A DNA stretch of 64,000 bases from Bombiscardovia asteroides_K (GCF_048001765.1 NZ_CP181447.1:310001-374000), one strand, 5' to 3'. Shown: positions 7,813 to 17,929, counted from the stretch's first letter. The notes: a model not told the origin generated them from the letters alone. Program-made: numbers and translations.

Positions 7813-8535
7813 ATGGAAATTGCCGAACTGTCTTCCAGCGCCCAGGATTATCTCAAAGTCATCTGGGACCTTCAAGAATGGGACCAGGGCCCTGTCCAAC
7901 CCAGCGCTGTGGCTGATAGGACGGGCATGAAACAGTCGACGGTATCAGGTGCGCTGGGCCGTCTGGTCGATGCCGGTCTGGTCACTCACAGGCCTTACGG
8001 CAAGGTGGAGCTGACTGAAACCGGTCGTCGCTATGCGGTCACCATGGTCCGGCGCCACCGGCTGCTGGAGACCTTCCTGGTGCAGGCTCTCGGTTATGGC
8101 TGGGATGAGGTGCATGAGGAGGCCGACAGTCTCGAGCACGCCGTATCCGATAAGATGGTCGACCGCATCGACGACTATCTAAGACACCCAACTGCCGACC
8201 CGCATGGTGATGCCATACCTTCGCCTGACGGAGACCTTCCGCCAATACCTACAACCACAAGGCCTCTCTCGGAAGTATCTGCAGGGACGACGGTAAGGGT
8301 GCAACGAGTCAGCGACGAGGATCCTGATTTCCTCCGATACCTTGGTGAGAGAGGGATAGGTCCGGGCTGTATACTATCTGTATTTCAAAACAGAAGAGGA
8401 TTGATTAGTGTACGATCAGAGCAAGTTCCTGCGGCTATACAGACTGCAGATGAAATGTCGGATATTTTAGAATTGATGCCTGATCACGCCAACCGTATCC
8501 AAGTTAGTCTATTAACGCATAAAGAATCGGAATAA
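7813..8535 (+). CDS. mntR: DtxR/MntR-family metal-dependent transcriptional regulator
   Basis: A 240-aa regulator with an N-terminal winged helix (about residues 1-65, containing ADRTGMKQSTVSGALGRL), a metal-binding and dimerisation domain (about 66-130, with HRLLETFL and HEEADSLEHAVS) and a C-terminal SH3-like domain (about 160-235). The length and third domain are DtxR/IdeR-like; divergence from mntH argues for manganese control. ATG 7813 begins the conserved sequence. A TATAGA hexamer eight bases before it could be the -10 element of a leaderless transcript. The last 60 or so codons are noticeably AT-richer than the front. Confidence 0.85.
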   Translation: MEIAELSSSAQDYLKVIWDLQEWDQGPVQPSAVADRTGMKQSTVSGALGRLVDAGLVTHRPYGKVELTETGRRYAVTMVRRHRLLETFLVQALGYGWDEVHEEADSLEHAVSDKMVDRIDDYLRHPTADPHGDAIPSPDGDLPPIPTTTRPLSEVSAGTTVRVQRVSDEDPDFLRYLGERGIGPGCILSVFQNRRGLISVRSEQVPAAIQTADEMSDILELMPDHANRIQVSLLTHKESE

Positions 8536-8631
8536 CAAAATACCCAAACGCTGTTATTCGCCATACCTCATCAGCATAGTCAAAGTCCTACTGACAAACG
8601 AGGTCCGGAAAAGCGAAGGCAAGGAGTGATT

Positions 8632-10611
8632 ATGATTAGGCGGTTGACAGGGTTGAGCTCACGAGACCGCCAGGTTTTTAGTATTTCTTCGAATGTCGAC
8701 AATGCCCATGGTGCCTCAGATGCAAAAGGTTCATTGGAGGTCTTGGAACTGCCACTTTCGTCAAATCGGACAGATATAGCTGAAAAAGCCCAACTCCCTC
8801 TAATTAAACGGATCAAGACCCCTAAATGGCTGGCATCGTTTCTGGGTATCTGCTTAGCATTTCTAATTGTTCTGATCTGGTTTCCTAAAAGCCAATCCAT
8901 GTGGACACTGCCGATTCAGGAAATCGATGCCCCGTCCCACTATTACTTCATCCGCAAACTTATGCGCAATGGGGTTTCCGCGGCCCTGACCCTCAATCCG
9001 AACGGCTCCTTCTACCCACCTCTCTTTCATCTCCTGGTCTATGCATTGATCAGCATCTCCTCGGTGTTCGGGTCCGGTCTCAATATTTTCGCTTCCTTGA
9101 ATGTGGTATGGATTGTGGCTTCTGGCCTGATTTTTCCTGCTGGCATGGCACTCTGGTGCTCCTACTTTCTGCAGAAGAGCAGGGGCTGGGGCAAGGAAGT
9201 TATCAGTTTTCTGATCCCTGTTTTGTCGGTGTCTTCTGCTGCTTTTCCATACTGGCTTCTCAGAGCTGGACCTCTGATCGCCTATGGATTCGCGTCCTGT
9301 ATCCTGCCCTTCCTGCTTTATGGAAGTCTCAGGCTCATGGATCTTATGACCGGGGTCGATTCTGGGCGGTCTGGCGCCTTGGTCCGTTGGATTCTGATCG
9401 ACCTTGCGCTATTCTTAATGATTTGCTTTGCTCAGCCTCGTGTCGCCTTCACATACCTTGCTCTGGTGGGATTCTTTGCTCTTATCAAGCTTCCCAGGAA
9501 GTTTCTTCTCTTTATACTTGCTCTAGTGCTGGCAGCCGGGGGACTCTTCGGCGCATATGTCATGTATCGCGACCCAGGCAAGAATTACCTTCACCCGTCC
9601 ACATGGTTCCATACTTTCCAGCCCACCCGTTCTTTGTCGGGTGCCTTGGGAATCGTAATTGGTGATGGGATGTCCGGGTTGGCAGGGGTCAGTATGGCCT
9701 TGATGGTCTGTTTGGCTATTTTTTCTTCTCTGTTTTTGTCGGAAGAACGCAAATGGCTTGGGGCTGCCCTGGTGCTGACATTTCTACTCGTGGGTTTGGT
9801 ATTCGTCTGCAGCGCATCCCTAACCGGGCCTATTGCCAACTTGTTGACGGCTGCTTGGTACCGGGGAGAGACCAGGCCTATCAGCATGATACCCTTTGCT
9901 GTGGTGCCCCTTCTGTCCTTTGGGGCGGATTGTTTGTTTGCCAATGGTCCTGACTTGCTTTGTAGAATGGTCCCATCGATGGACCGCGTAGCCGAGGTGC
10001 TGATGTCTTGGGCACTTTCGAGTCTGATGGTCATTCTGGTTCTCTTGGGTAACTTGTCAAACCCGATACGCATTGAAATGGCCGGTCAGATTGCTGACAC
10101 AACAAGGCTGCTCAGCACTACCCAAGGTGCCCAGTTAACCACCCAGAAGAAGCAGGTCCTGGATGATCTGGCTACTCGCATCGAGCCTGATGCGGTCGTC
10201 ATCTCTGACCCCATGAACGGATCAATGTATGGGATGACTCTGAACGGAACCAATATGCTCTACCCTGTCTATAACCCAATGCACACCAAGCACGGGGCCG
10301 TCTTTGGGCAGGTGGAGGAGGCTTTCGCTTCGGGTGACACGAATATTTTGTTAAATAGAGCCTGCCCTGTTCAAACCAATTACGCTCCCGAAAGTCCTCG
10401 CTCTGCACCGACGTCTGTCTATTTCCTGGCGATGGGAGATCAGGCCGACAGTCTGCTCATGTTTACGTATAAGAATCAGTACCTGCCGTTCCATGACCAG
10501 TCGATTATCAATAGATATGTCAACGAAGGCGCTCTGAAGCTGATCCGTGATTACAGCGACGGAGATTCTGCCAGGATAAATTGGGCCTTGTATAGGCTTG
10601 CCTGCCGTTGA
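8632..10611 (+). CDS. Large polytopic membrane protein, GT-C/DUF6541-like
   Basis: A 659-aa protein: about 65 polar cytoplasmic residues, then roughly a dozen hydrophobic helices, then a C-terminal extracytoplasmic domain of about 150 residues. After the first helix comes an EIDAPSHYYFIRKL segment, an acidic pair followed by His, as in DUF6541 and GT-C glycosyltransferase-like membrane proteins of actinobacteria. AAGGAG five bases before ATG 8632 fixes the start over a GTG at 8626. It opens a surface-polysaccharide cluster and converges with the GT2 gene five bases away. Inferred: transfer of a lipid-linked sugar outside the membrane, or another envelope role; no activity can be assigned firmly. 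Confidence 0.65.
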   Translation: MIRRLTGLSSRDRQVFSISSNVDNAHGASDAKGSLEVLELPLSSNRTDIAEKAQLPLIKRIKTPKWLASFLGICLAFLIVLIWFPKSQSMWTLPIQEIDAPSHYYFIRKLMRNGVSAALTLNPNGSFYPPLFHLLVYALISISSVFGSGLNIFASLNVVWIVASGLIFPAGMALWCSYFLQKSRGWGKEVISFLIPVLSVSSAAFPYWLLRAGPLIAYGFASCILPFLLYGSLRLMDLMTGVDSGRSGALVRWILIDLALFLMICFAQPRVAFTYLALVGFFALIKLPRKFLLFILALVLAAGGLFGAYVMYRDPGKNYLHPSTWFHTFQPTRSLSGALGIVIGDGMSGLAGVSMALMVCLAIFSSLFLSEERKWLGAALVLTFLLVGLVFVCSASLTGPIANLLTAAWYRGETRPISMIPFAVVPLLSFGADCLFANGPDLLCRMVPSMDRVAEVLMSWALSSLMVILVLLGNLSNPIRIEMAGQIADTTRLLSTTQGAQLTTQKKQVLDDLATRIEPDAVVISDPMNGSMYGMTLNGTNMLYPVYNPMHTKHGAVFGQVEEAFASGDTNILLNRACPVQTNYAPESPRSAPTSVYFLAMGDQADSLLMFTYKNQYLPFHDQSIINRYVNEGALKLIRDYSDGDSARINWALYRLACR

Positions 10612-10616
10612 TTTAT

Positions 10617-11639
10617 CTAACGTCTCTCGATGGGTTCGGTTTTACTGACAAGCTCTTTTTGTGTGTCCTCTTTCTTCGGAACATCCTCGACAGACTTTTC
10701 TCTCCTGCGTAGGTAGGTGAAGGTGTTGGTGTTGCGGATGTATGATTTCCGGTCGTTCCTAGCAAGGATATCCAGGGTGACGCCAGTGAAGATACTAAGC
10801 AGTCCCATCAAGATAAGGAGCACTGAGCAGACCAATGTGGGAAATCGCATGACTACGCCTGTCCTCCAGAAATCGATGATGACAGAAATCAGGAATCCTA
10901 GGCCTAGCACAGTCAGGATAGATCCGCAGGAGCCGAAGAAGGACATGGGCCGATACTGGCGTATCATTTGGAAAATTGTAGATAAGACCCTCATCCCGTC
11001 ACCGAAAGTGTTCAGCTTACTGACTGAGCCATGGGGGCGATCTCGGTACTTAACCGGCATCTCATAAAGACGAAGATTCTTATCAAGGCTTTGGATTGTC
11101 ATTTCGGTTTCAATTTCGAACCCGGTCGAGAGGATAGGGAAGGTTTTGACATAAGCGAAGGAGAAAGCTCTAAAACCAGTCATTATGTCGTTGATGTTGG
11201 CGTGGAAGCACCAGTTGATGGCCCGTCTTACCAACCTATTCCCGAAGTTATGGAAAGGTCGCTTATTCTCTGCGAAATAGGTTGAGCTGAGCCTGTCACC
11301 GATAACCATGTCATAACCATCGATGATTTTCTGGACCATGGCCGGGGCCTGCTCGGCAGGGTAGGTGTCATCGCCATCTACCATGATATAGATGTCAGCG
11401 TCGATGTCGCAGAACATAGCCCTGGTCACGTTCCCCTTACCTTGTCTTGGCTCGTGACGGACTATGGCACCATGTGTTTCAGCTATGGAAGCTGTTTCAT
11501 CAGTTGAATTGTTGTCATAGACATAAATGCGTGCTTCGGGTAGATAGAGGTGAAAATCGTCGACTACTTTGCCTACTGTGCTGGCTTCGTTGTAGCAGGG
11601 TATAAGCACGGCGATATCCATATGATTCTCGTTCGACAT
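10617..11639 (-). CDS. GT2 family glycosyltransferase, DPM1/polyprenyl-phosphate type with membrane tail
   Basis: A 340-aa enzyme with a cytosolic GT-A domain (about residues 8-220) and two C-terminal transmembrane helices (about 235-295). The opening IAVLIPCYNEASTVGKVVDDF binds the nucleotide sugar, MVDGDDTY holds the DxD metal site, and MTGFRAFS is typical of dolichol-phosphate-sugar-synthase-like enzymes. Likely reaction: sugar transfer from a nucleotide donor to polyprenyl phosphate, feeding the GT-C-like proteins nearby. Start could be 11639 or the internal Met at 11621; neither has a strong ribosome-binding site. It follows the acyltransferase gene by 65 bases on the same strand. Confidence 0.85.
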   Translation of the reverse strand: MSNENHMDIAVLIPCYNEASTVGKVVDDFHLYLPEARIYVYDNNSTDETASIAETHGAIVRHEPRQGKGNVTRAMFCDIDADIYIMVDGDDTYPAEQAPAMVQKIIDGYDMVIGDRLSSTYFAENKRPFHNFGNRLVRRAINWCFHANINDIMTGFRAFSFAYVKTFPILSTGFEIETEMTIQSLDKNLRLYEMPVKYRDRPHGSVSKLNTFGDGMRVLSTIFQMIRQYRPMSFFGSCGSILTVLGLGFLISVIIDFWRTGVVMRFPTLVCSVLLILMGLLSIFTGVTLDILARNDRKSYIRNTNTFTYLRRREKSVEDVPKKEDTQKELVSKTEPIERR

Positions 11640-11704
11640 AAGCACATAGGCAAGTATAGCTGACTGGTGGGTCTTACAGCCAAGGAGCCTCGGAGGATAA
11701 TCGC

Positions 11705-12760
11705 TCAGACTTGTCGTTTAGCTAGTTCGGGGAAGAAAACGCGATTTATGACAGGTATTTGGTAGAGGCAAAGAGTCATTAGCAGATCAAAGATCAGACG
11801 GACAGTGAAGATAATCAGAGTCGCTGCGAGCGAGGTAAATTGATTCAGCATTCGTGGGATAATGATTTCCCACGGCAAGACGTCGTCCTCTAGGAGATGC
11901 ACGCAAAGTATGGCCAGTGTGTATCGGCCCAACTTGACTAGTGCTGAATTTATCAAGGGCAGGCTTGAATCAATCAACTTAGACAGGCCAACCACGCAGA
12001 CGGTACCGCCTAATGACCCTAGAAACGTCAGAAGGGGAAGTCTCCCATATTGATTCAGTGCCATGCTGAAGCCGCTAAATTTCCAAATAGATGCCACCCA
12101 AGCAATAGAGGGGATGATCCATAGCCAAGGATACTGGCTCAAGATTTTCGGCAGATTGAGTTGATGGGCCAGATGACCTAGGTAGACGAAAGTGGCGGCA
12201 GTCATGCCTGCTTGGATGCTCCAGGGCAACCAACCTATACGGGCACTCGTATAACCTATGGCGAAGAAGAGGGCAATCCAGATAGATGTATAGGGAAGAT
12301 GTACCGCCAAGTTCACTAAGAGGTGAGCCCAAAAGAGCGCCAAGAGGAACCATATGGCACCGATACTGTGGTGAACAGACCAGAATGGTCCATCCACTGG
12401 TGCCCCGGCACCGTAGATAGAGGCCTTGGTCCAGATCACCAGGGAATTGAAGACAGGTCTGTGTAAAGGCAACGCAAGTAGAACATTGCAGATGATTACC
12501 ATAAATGCGGTCAATCCATAGGAAACCAGAAGTTCTCTGATTTCCTTGCGCCAGGCAAACTTGTTTTCTGGGTGGGAAAAAAACCCTGAAAGTGCGAAGA
12601 AAAGAGGCATATGAAAAGAAAAACAGCAACTATAGAGAAGAAACGAAACAGGATCCATGTTCTCTGGCATGTTTACAATAAGTGTGCTGTGTCCCAGAAT
12701 GACAGCAAGTATGGCGAGACCGCGTGCGATGTCAAAATACCGAACTCTCACTTTAGACAT
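11705..12760 (-). CDS. Acyltransferase 3 family membrane protein
   Basis: A 351-aa protein with about ten transmembrane helices. It begins with the characteristic VRYFDIARGLAILAVILGHS, whose ILGH His is the conserved acyltransferase-3 residue, followed by FHMPLFFALSGFF. These proteins move acyl groups (often acetyl) onto extracytoplasmic sugars. Its place in the polysaccharide cluster suggests O-acetylation of the exported polymer. Ends 65 bases before the GT2 gene; divergent from the GT-C-like gene at 12867. Confidence 0.85.
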   Translation of the reverse strand: MSKVRVRYFDIARGLAILAVILGHSTLIVNMPENMDPVSFLLYSCCFSFHMPLFFALSGFFSHPENKFAWRKEIRELLVSYGLTAFMVIICNVLLALPLHRPVFNSLVIWTKASIYGAGAPVDGPFWSVHHSIGAIWFLLALFWAHLLVNLAVHLPYTSIWIALFFAIGYTSARIGWLPWSIQAGMTAATFVYLGHLAHQLNLPKILSQYPWLWIIPSIAWVASIWKFSGFSMALNQYGRLPLLTFLGSLGGTVCVVGLSKLIDSSLPLINSALVKLGRYTLAILCVHLLEDDVLPWEIIIPRMLNQFTSLAATLIIFTVRLIFDLLMTLCLYQIPVINRVFFPELAKRQV

Positions 12761-12866
12761 ATTCTTTTAATGCCTTTCGCACTCTGTGCATGCATGCAAC
12801 AGCATCTGACCGCCCACCCGCCAACTTATATTCAATGGTTGTGCCCTAAGGCTATCATGTCGCATT

Positions 12867-15041
12867 ATGCATTTGCCAAGGTCGAAGACTACTTTTTTGG
12901 TACGGACTCTGATCCGGCAGCAACTAGTACCTATATTGTGTGTACTCCTGGCTTTTTCGGCAGAAGTTTTCATCTTCAATCTACCTTATTGGTTAACACG
13001 TAACGCCATGCCCGTCCAAGCTGTCAATGAGGGTCTGGGGCCCGGCTTGGTCAGGACAGGGGATGGAAAAGCAAGGGTTTCTGACCCTGAGCAGGCTTGG
13101 ATGGACATATCAGCCTCTGACCGAATAGAATACTTGTATCTCAATCATGGCAGTGGCAGTCAAGAACGTAGTTCAAGTTCGGATGCTAAAAGCTTGAGTT
13201 GGACCACTAGCACTAAGAAACCAACTGATAGTGGCTGGTATCCTTCTACGGCCACTATCATGTTTTCTCCCGACAATGAGATGACCAGGTATTCACACAT
13301 TGGTGGCGGAGTTACCGATGTCCGGTTGACATATAAAGTCAAGGCTGATGACACTTTCACGATTCCCTCTTTCACTGCTAATCCCCGTGTACCTTTTCGT
13401 GTATCTCGGCCGAGAGTGGCCTTGGAAGCAGTCTTGGTTTTGCTAATTATCTGCTTCCGGCCGGATTCTCCTCTTTATAGGCGTCGATTGGCCTCAGGAG
13501 ACATAGTCTGTTGGGTCGGGATGTTGATTCTTCTAGTGGGTGAAATGTGCGCTGTGGTCAAATTGTGGTTGATAGCCGGTGGTAGCCACACGCCTACCGG
13601 GCTTGTGCTGCTGGATAACGGCCTTTTTTTCGACAACGGCCAATATAACCATATGGCTGATGCACTCATCAACGGTCATGTTGATTTGGGCATGCCAGTC
13701 AACAAAGATTTAGCAGCGCTTTCGAACCCTTATGACACTTGGGCGAGGACTCAGATTGCAGCAACAAGTGGAGATCGGACGCCGATCCTTTGGGATACGG
13801 CCTTTAAATCAGGAAAGTACTACAGCTATTTCGGGGTACTTCCTGCGCTCTTTATGTTTGTTCCCTTCAAATTGATTACCGGATCCGATTTATCTGTCGG
13901 CTCCGCTATCTTGATCTTGGCCCTAATTAATACCATACTGTCGATGATGGTGGCCGTCCAGATCGCTCGCCTTTTCTCGCGGTCGAAGTCATCTTGCAGC
14001 CTGGGCGCAGCCATGCTGATTAGTTGTGCCATTTTCATGGGTCTACAAATCATGAATCTGGTACCAGTGAGATTCTTCTATCAGCTTCCTCAGACCATGG
14101 CTCGGGCCTTTGTCCTGATAGCTATTTCTTGTTGGGTGCAGTCGAAATTGTCAGGTCTCAATAAGGCTTGGTTAGCCTTGGGTTCCTTGGCCATGGCCAT
14201 GACCCTGGGATGTCGTCCGCAATTCATGCTGGCTGCCATCGTGGCTATTCCTCTCTTCTGGGAGGAGATACGCGGACTCTGGTTACAGGGGCAGACCGGA
14301 ATTCGCGGGTTGGTTAGAGAGGTTGGAGTATGGGCCTGTGCCTTAGTGCCTGTTTTCCTGGTTTTTGCACCCCTCTTGGCCTATAACAAGGTGCGCTTCG
14401 GATCCTATCTAGATTTTGGGGCGAATTATAATTTAACTGGGTTTGATATGCCCAATTCCAGCCTTCCCTATACTCAGCTTTTCCCTATGATTTTCCTCTA
14501 TTTTCTTCAACCTCCTGTCATTTCTGCCCTCTTTCCCCTACTGACTAAGACACCACAGTTCCTCCCCCTCTGGGCGCCCATGCAGAACAGTTATGGCGGT
14601 TATTTGACCACTATTGCTCCCTTCGCGTTGATACTTTTTATGATGCCGAAATGGCGTATCCGATTGAGAATGCATCGGGTGAGTTCACTCTGCTGGTTCT
14701 TGGGCTTTTATGCTCTGGTCGTTTTCTGCTTCGACGTGCATGTGGTTGGATACGATTCACGTTATCTTGTGGACTGTGGGTGGGCTTTAATGCTTCTTTT
14801 TGCAATGCTGTTTTTGTCCATTGACAGTGAGCGGAAAACAGACGAGTCCAAGAACGTGGTTTCGGTTAGTGAGACTGACTGTAAAGAACATCTTGGAGCA
14901 TTTACTGAGCTTTCGCGTGTGATGATTGGCTTGGTCACGGCTGGAATGGCTCTGGGGGTTATCCTCAACTTCTTCCAACTCCAAGCTGTTGAGGGAACCC
15001 CGCTATGGTGGGATGTCTATTCCTGGTTCCTCTTTGTGTAG
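12867..15041 (+). CDS. Polytopic membrane protein, probable GT-C glycosyltransferase
   Basis: A 724-aa protein with a transmembrane helix near residues 17-40, an extracytoplasmic segment of about 130 residues, then about eleven more helices. The motif around residues 252-275 (GQYNHMADALINGHVDL) and KYYSYFGVLPALFMFVPF are typical of actinobacterial mannosyl/arabinosyl-transferase-like GT-C proteins that use polyprenyl-phosphate sugars. ATG 12867 has no clear ribosome-binding site and a different start is possible. It is the first gene of the rightward half of the cluster. Confidence 0.65.
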   Translation: MHLPRSKTTFLVRTLIRQQLVPILCVLLAFSAEVFIFNLPYWLTRNAMPVQAVNEGLGPGLVRTGDGKARVSDPEQAWMDISASDRIEYLYLNHGSGSQERSSSSDAKSLSWTTSTKKPTDSGWYPSTATIMFSPDNEMTRYSHIGGGVTDVRLTYKVKADDTFTIPSFTANPRVPFRVSRPRVALEAVLVLLIICFRPDSPLYRRRLASGDIVCWVGMLILLVGEMCAVVKLWLIAGGSHTPTGLVLLDNGLFFDNGQYNHMADALINGHVDLGMPVNKDLAALSNPYDTWARTQIAATSGDRTPILWDTAFKSGKYYSYFGVLPALFMFVPFKLITGSDLSVGSAILILALINTILSMMVAVQIARLFSRSKSSCSLGAAMLISCAIFMGLQIMNLVPVRFFYQLPQTMARAFVLIAISCWVQSKLSGLNKAWLALGSLAMAMTLGCRPQFMLAAIVAIPLFWEEIRGLWLQGQTGIRGLVREVGVWACALVPVFLVFAPLLAYNKVRFGSYLDFGANYNLTGFDMPNSSLPYTQLFPMIFLYFLQPPVISALFPLLTKTPQFLPLWAPMQNSYGGYLTTIAPFALILFMMPKWRIRLRMHRVSSLCWFLGFYALVVFCFDVHVVGYDSRYLVDCGWALMLLFAMLFLSIDSERKTDESKNVVSVSETDCKEHLGAFTELSRVMIGLVTAGMALGVILNFFQLQAVEGTPLWWDVYSWFLFV

Positions 15042-15135
15042 ATACTCTAGGGTTTTGGCCTAAGGTTATTATTCGTATGTATGTTTTTCGAATGTAAAGC
15101 ATGAATTCGGTTGTTGAGACGAGGTGCCTACAGGT

Positions 15136-17007
15136 ATGCCAACCATGAAATTCGCCAACATTATTTTGGAGGCCAACCAGAGGTCAGTGTCCTACCCTGA
15201 CCTTTACTGCCGTTCTGATCAGCCGGTGATCTTCGACGATCATGAGGGCGAATGGGCCATGTACAGAGCAGGGCTTTATGATTTCAATACATACTTCAAT
15301 TCCTTATCGGTTATGAAGCTCCGGCGCTATACTAGGTCCACGGGGTATACCTTGCATTTGGAGCTACGAGGTGCCGACTGCACGGTTACGCAAACAATGG
15401 GCGATGCCTTTGCTGTGCACCCTATACCCGTCAATGAGGTGGAATTCCATGTTGCGGCATCTGATACATGGCAAGGTCTAGATATCCCATTAAAAGTAAA
15501 GGACGATATGGTCCTGATCGGGTTCAACATCGAGACTCAAGGGCGGGTTTATATCCGTAATGGTTACTACGCCCTGGATTATGAGGGTGATGAGCGTCCG
15601 GTGGAGCTGGCCCTGGCCACCACCACTTTCAAGAAGGAAAGCTACATCACTCACAATATCGGTCTCGTTCGTCGAAAAATCGTTGAATCCGGTGAAGACA
15701 TTGCGGATCACTTCCATATGTATGTTATCGATAATGGCCGTACATTGGATGCTCCAGCTCTGGCCAGCGAACGGATACAGATCATTCCAAATGACAACGT
15801 GGGCGGGGCAGGCGGTTTTACCCGGGGAATGTTGGCTGCTATGGATCAGAAACCCAGGGCCACCAACATCCTGCTCATGGATGATGATGTGGATGTGTCT
15901 CCCGAAAGCATCAAGCGGACCTACAACCTTCTGAGAATCCTTAAGCCAGGCTACGAAAAGGCCATGATCAGTGGTGCCATGCTCAACTATGAGGTGGGCG
16001 AGGACCAATGGGAGGACATCGGGTACATGACGCCTGAAGGTACTTTCTCCCCTTGCAAGCCTGGTCTGCGTCTAGTGCTCTTTGAAGATTTGATTTACAA
16101 TGAGCTCTTCAAACCCAACAAAGTTATGAAGGCCAATCTTTATGCAGCATGGTGGTACTGCTGCATTCCTCTGTCGGTCATAGACAAGAATGGTTTGCCT
16201 CTGCCGTTCTTCGTGCGTTCCGATGATGCAGAGTACGGAATGCGCTGTAAGACGCCCTTCATTACAATGAACGGTCTGTGTATCTGGCATATGTCCTTCC
16301 ATGAGCGTTACAACGCCGCCGTAGAACGGTATCAGACAACTCGTAATACCATGATTGCCAAAGCGACCACCGGGGTCGCCCGGCGTTCTGACTTCATGCA
16401 CGAGCTTCATAACAACATTCGGTTGGAGCTGAAGAAGTTCGGTTATCAGAACGCCGAACTTTGCCTGGATGCCTTTGAAGATTTTCTCAAGGGGCCAGGT
16501 TTCTTCAGCCAAATAGGGAAGGCGGAAGAGACCTTCCTCAGGGCGAATCGTGTCAAGGAGCAGCTGGTGGACTTCGATCAGTTGCAACGACAGCTGGATG
16601 CGGATCCCGAAACGAAGGGGCTCAGATTAAATCAAATCGACCGTCAATTGATTGATGGGGACAAGCCTCGCACCACGCTAGAGCGCTTGGAGGACTATGT
16701 AACCGATAATGGGCAGCGCTATCTTAAGACCGAAGGAAAGGGTTATGCAGTCATTCCTCTGCTCGGCTGGGTTTATCCGGCGGGGGCGATTCGCGGCAAA
16801 AACAAACTTATCGTTCTGGATTGGTACAACCGCAAGGGCGCTGTACGTGTTAAAGATCCTGAACGGTATGCCAGGATCAAGAAGCGCTATGCCAGGGATT
16901 TGCGCTATTACAGGGCCAATATCAAGAGGATTAGCCGCGACTATGCTCATGATCGTGCACGGCTGACCTCTCAGGGATTCTGGCGCAAATATCTGAAAAT
17001 GGACTGA
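15136..17007 (+). CDS. GlfT2-like galactofuranosyltransferase (GT2)
   Basis: About 623 aa. An N-terminal beta-rich domain (about residues 1-160) is followed by a GT-A catalytic domain with the features of mycobacterial GlfT2: NVGGAGGFTRGM, the metal motif LLMDDDVDV, the AAWWYCCIP acceptor-site tryptophans, RSDDAEYGMR with the probable catalytic acid pair, and WHMSFHERY. A helical C-terminal domain of about 200 residues follows. Family role: adding galactofuranose from UDP-Galf to a lipid-linked galactan in the cytoplasm. The start may be ATG 15136 or 15145; GAGG lies at 15121-15124. It is followed by the Wzm/Wzt exporter genes. No UDP-galactopyranose mutase lies in this window, so the sugar is inferred. 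Confidence 0.85.
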   Translation: MPTMKFANIILEANQRSVSYPDLYCRSDQPVIFDDHEGEWAMYRAGLYDFNTYFNSLSVMKLRRYTRSTGYTLHLELRGADCTVTQTMGDAFAVHPIPVNEVEFHVAASDTWQGLDIPLKVKDDMVLIGFNIETQGRVYIRNGYYALDYEGDERPVELALATTTFKKESYITHNIGLVRRKIVESGEDIADHFHMYVIDNGRTLDAPALASERIQIIPNDNVGGAGGFTRGMLAAMDQKPRATNILLMDDDVDVSPESIKRTYNLLRILKPGYEKAMISGAMLNYEVGEDQWEDIGYMTPEGTFSPCKPGLRLVLFEDLIYNELFKPNKVMKANLYAAWWYCCIPLSVIDKNGLPLPFFVRSDDAEYGMRCKTPFITMNGLCIWHMSFHERYNAAVERYQTTRNTMIAKATTGVARRSDFMHELHNNIRLELKKFGYQNAELCLDAFEDFLKGPGFFSQIGKAEETFLRANRVKEQLVDFDQLQRQLDADPETKGLRLNQIDRQLIDGDKPRTTLERLEDYVTDNGQRYLKTEGKGYAVIPLLGWVYPAGAIRGKNKLIVLDWYNRKGAVRVKDPERYARIKKRYARDLRYYRANIKRISRDYAHDRARLTSQGFWRKYLKMD

Positions 17008-17086
17008 AAATTCGCCTTCTGTGAATGGTGTTTCATAGCATGTCAGGCCGAGTGCTGAAGTATGGTGGTGCGGTCGTCGATAGGAA

Positions 17087-17929
17087 ATGAACGTGAAACA
17101 ACTTGTGCAAAAGATCAGGGACCGATACGGGTATGCGCTGACTGTGCTGCGCGGCTTGGTAAAGACTGATTTCAAGCTGCGGTACCAGGGTTCTTTTCTG
17201 GGCATCGCCTGGTCGGTACTCAAGCCGCTTATGCTTTTTTGCGTCATGTATCTGGTTTTTGCCAGATTCCTGCGTATGTCAGACGGCACAGCCACTTATC
17301 CGGTTGTCCTATTGCTGGGCATCAGCTCCTGGCAGTTTGTGACCGAATCCACGAATGTGGGCCTGCGCTCCGTGGTAGACCGCGGTGACCTTCTGCGCAA
17401 GATACATTTTCCCAACTATATCGTGGTGGTTTCAGCCACGATTGGGGCCATGATTTCCTACGCCATAAACCTTGTTGTGGTTCTTGTCTTTGCTCTTTTC
17501 AGCAGGGTTCAATTCACTTGGCGAATCATCTTCCTGCCAATCAATGTGGCTGAGCTTTACATGGTCACTCTGGCCATGACGTTGATCATGGCAACCATGT
17601 ATGTTTACTACCGCGATATCGCCCATATTTGGGAAGTGCTTCAGCAGCTGATTTTCTATGCTATGCCCATTATCTACCCCCTGAAGTATGTGACTGACCG
17701 TGGGGGTAGGCTGGCTTTTCTGGCTCGGTTGGAGTTGATTAACCCCATAGCCCAATCCATTCAGGACATACGTCACAACTTCATTGCGCCTGAGACTCAG
17801 CCTACTATATGGAACCAATTTCACAGCTTTTCGATTATGATGATTCCCTTGGTGATTACCCTAGGTCTGCTCTGGTTTAGTATCTGGCTGTTCCGCCGTA
17901 ACAGCCGTAAATTCGCGGAGGTCATGTGA
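17087..17929 (+). CDS. wzm: ABC-type polysaccharide export permease
   Basis: A 280-aa ABC-2 permease with six helices and the polysaccharide-exporter N-terminus (LVKTDFKLRYQGSFLGIAWS at about residues 24-43) shared by Wzm, TagG and RfbD. It should form a dimeric channel moving lipid-linked polymer across the membrane. Its TGA overlaps the next ATG by one base (TGATG). The start may be ATG 17087 or GTG 17093, the latter better spaced from AGGAA. Flanked by two GlfT2-like genes. Confidence 0.92.
   Translation: MNVKQLVQKIRDRYGYALTVLRGLVKTDFKLRYQGSFLGIAWSVLKPLMLFCVMYLVFARFLRMSDGTATYPVVLLLGISSWQFVTESTNVGLRSVVDRGDLLRKIHFPNYIVVVSATIGAMISYAINLVVVLVFALFSRVQFTWRIIFLPINVAELYMVTLAMTLIMATMYVYYRDIAHIWEVLQQLIFYAMPIIYPLKYVTDRGGRLAFLARLELINPIAQSIQDIRHNFIAPETQPTIWNQFHSFSIMMIPLVITLGLLWFSIWLFRRNSRKFAEVM

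Noticed and set aside
12611..13003. 130-codon frame spanning the acyltransferase/GT-C divergent region
   Set aside because: It overlaps two better-supported genes and has no protein-like features.
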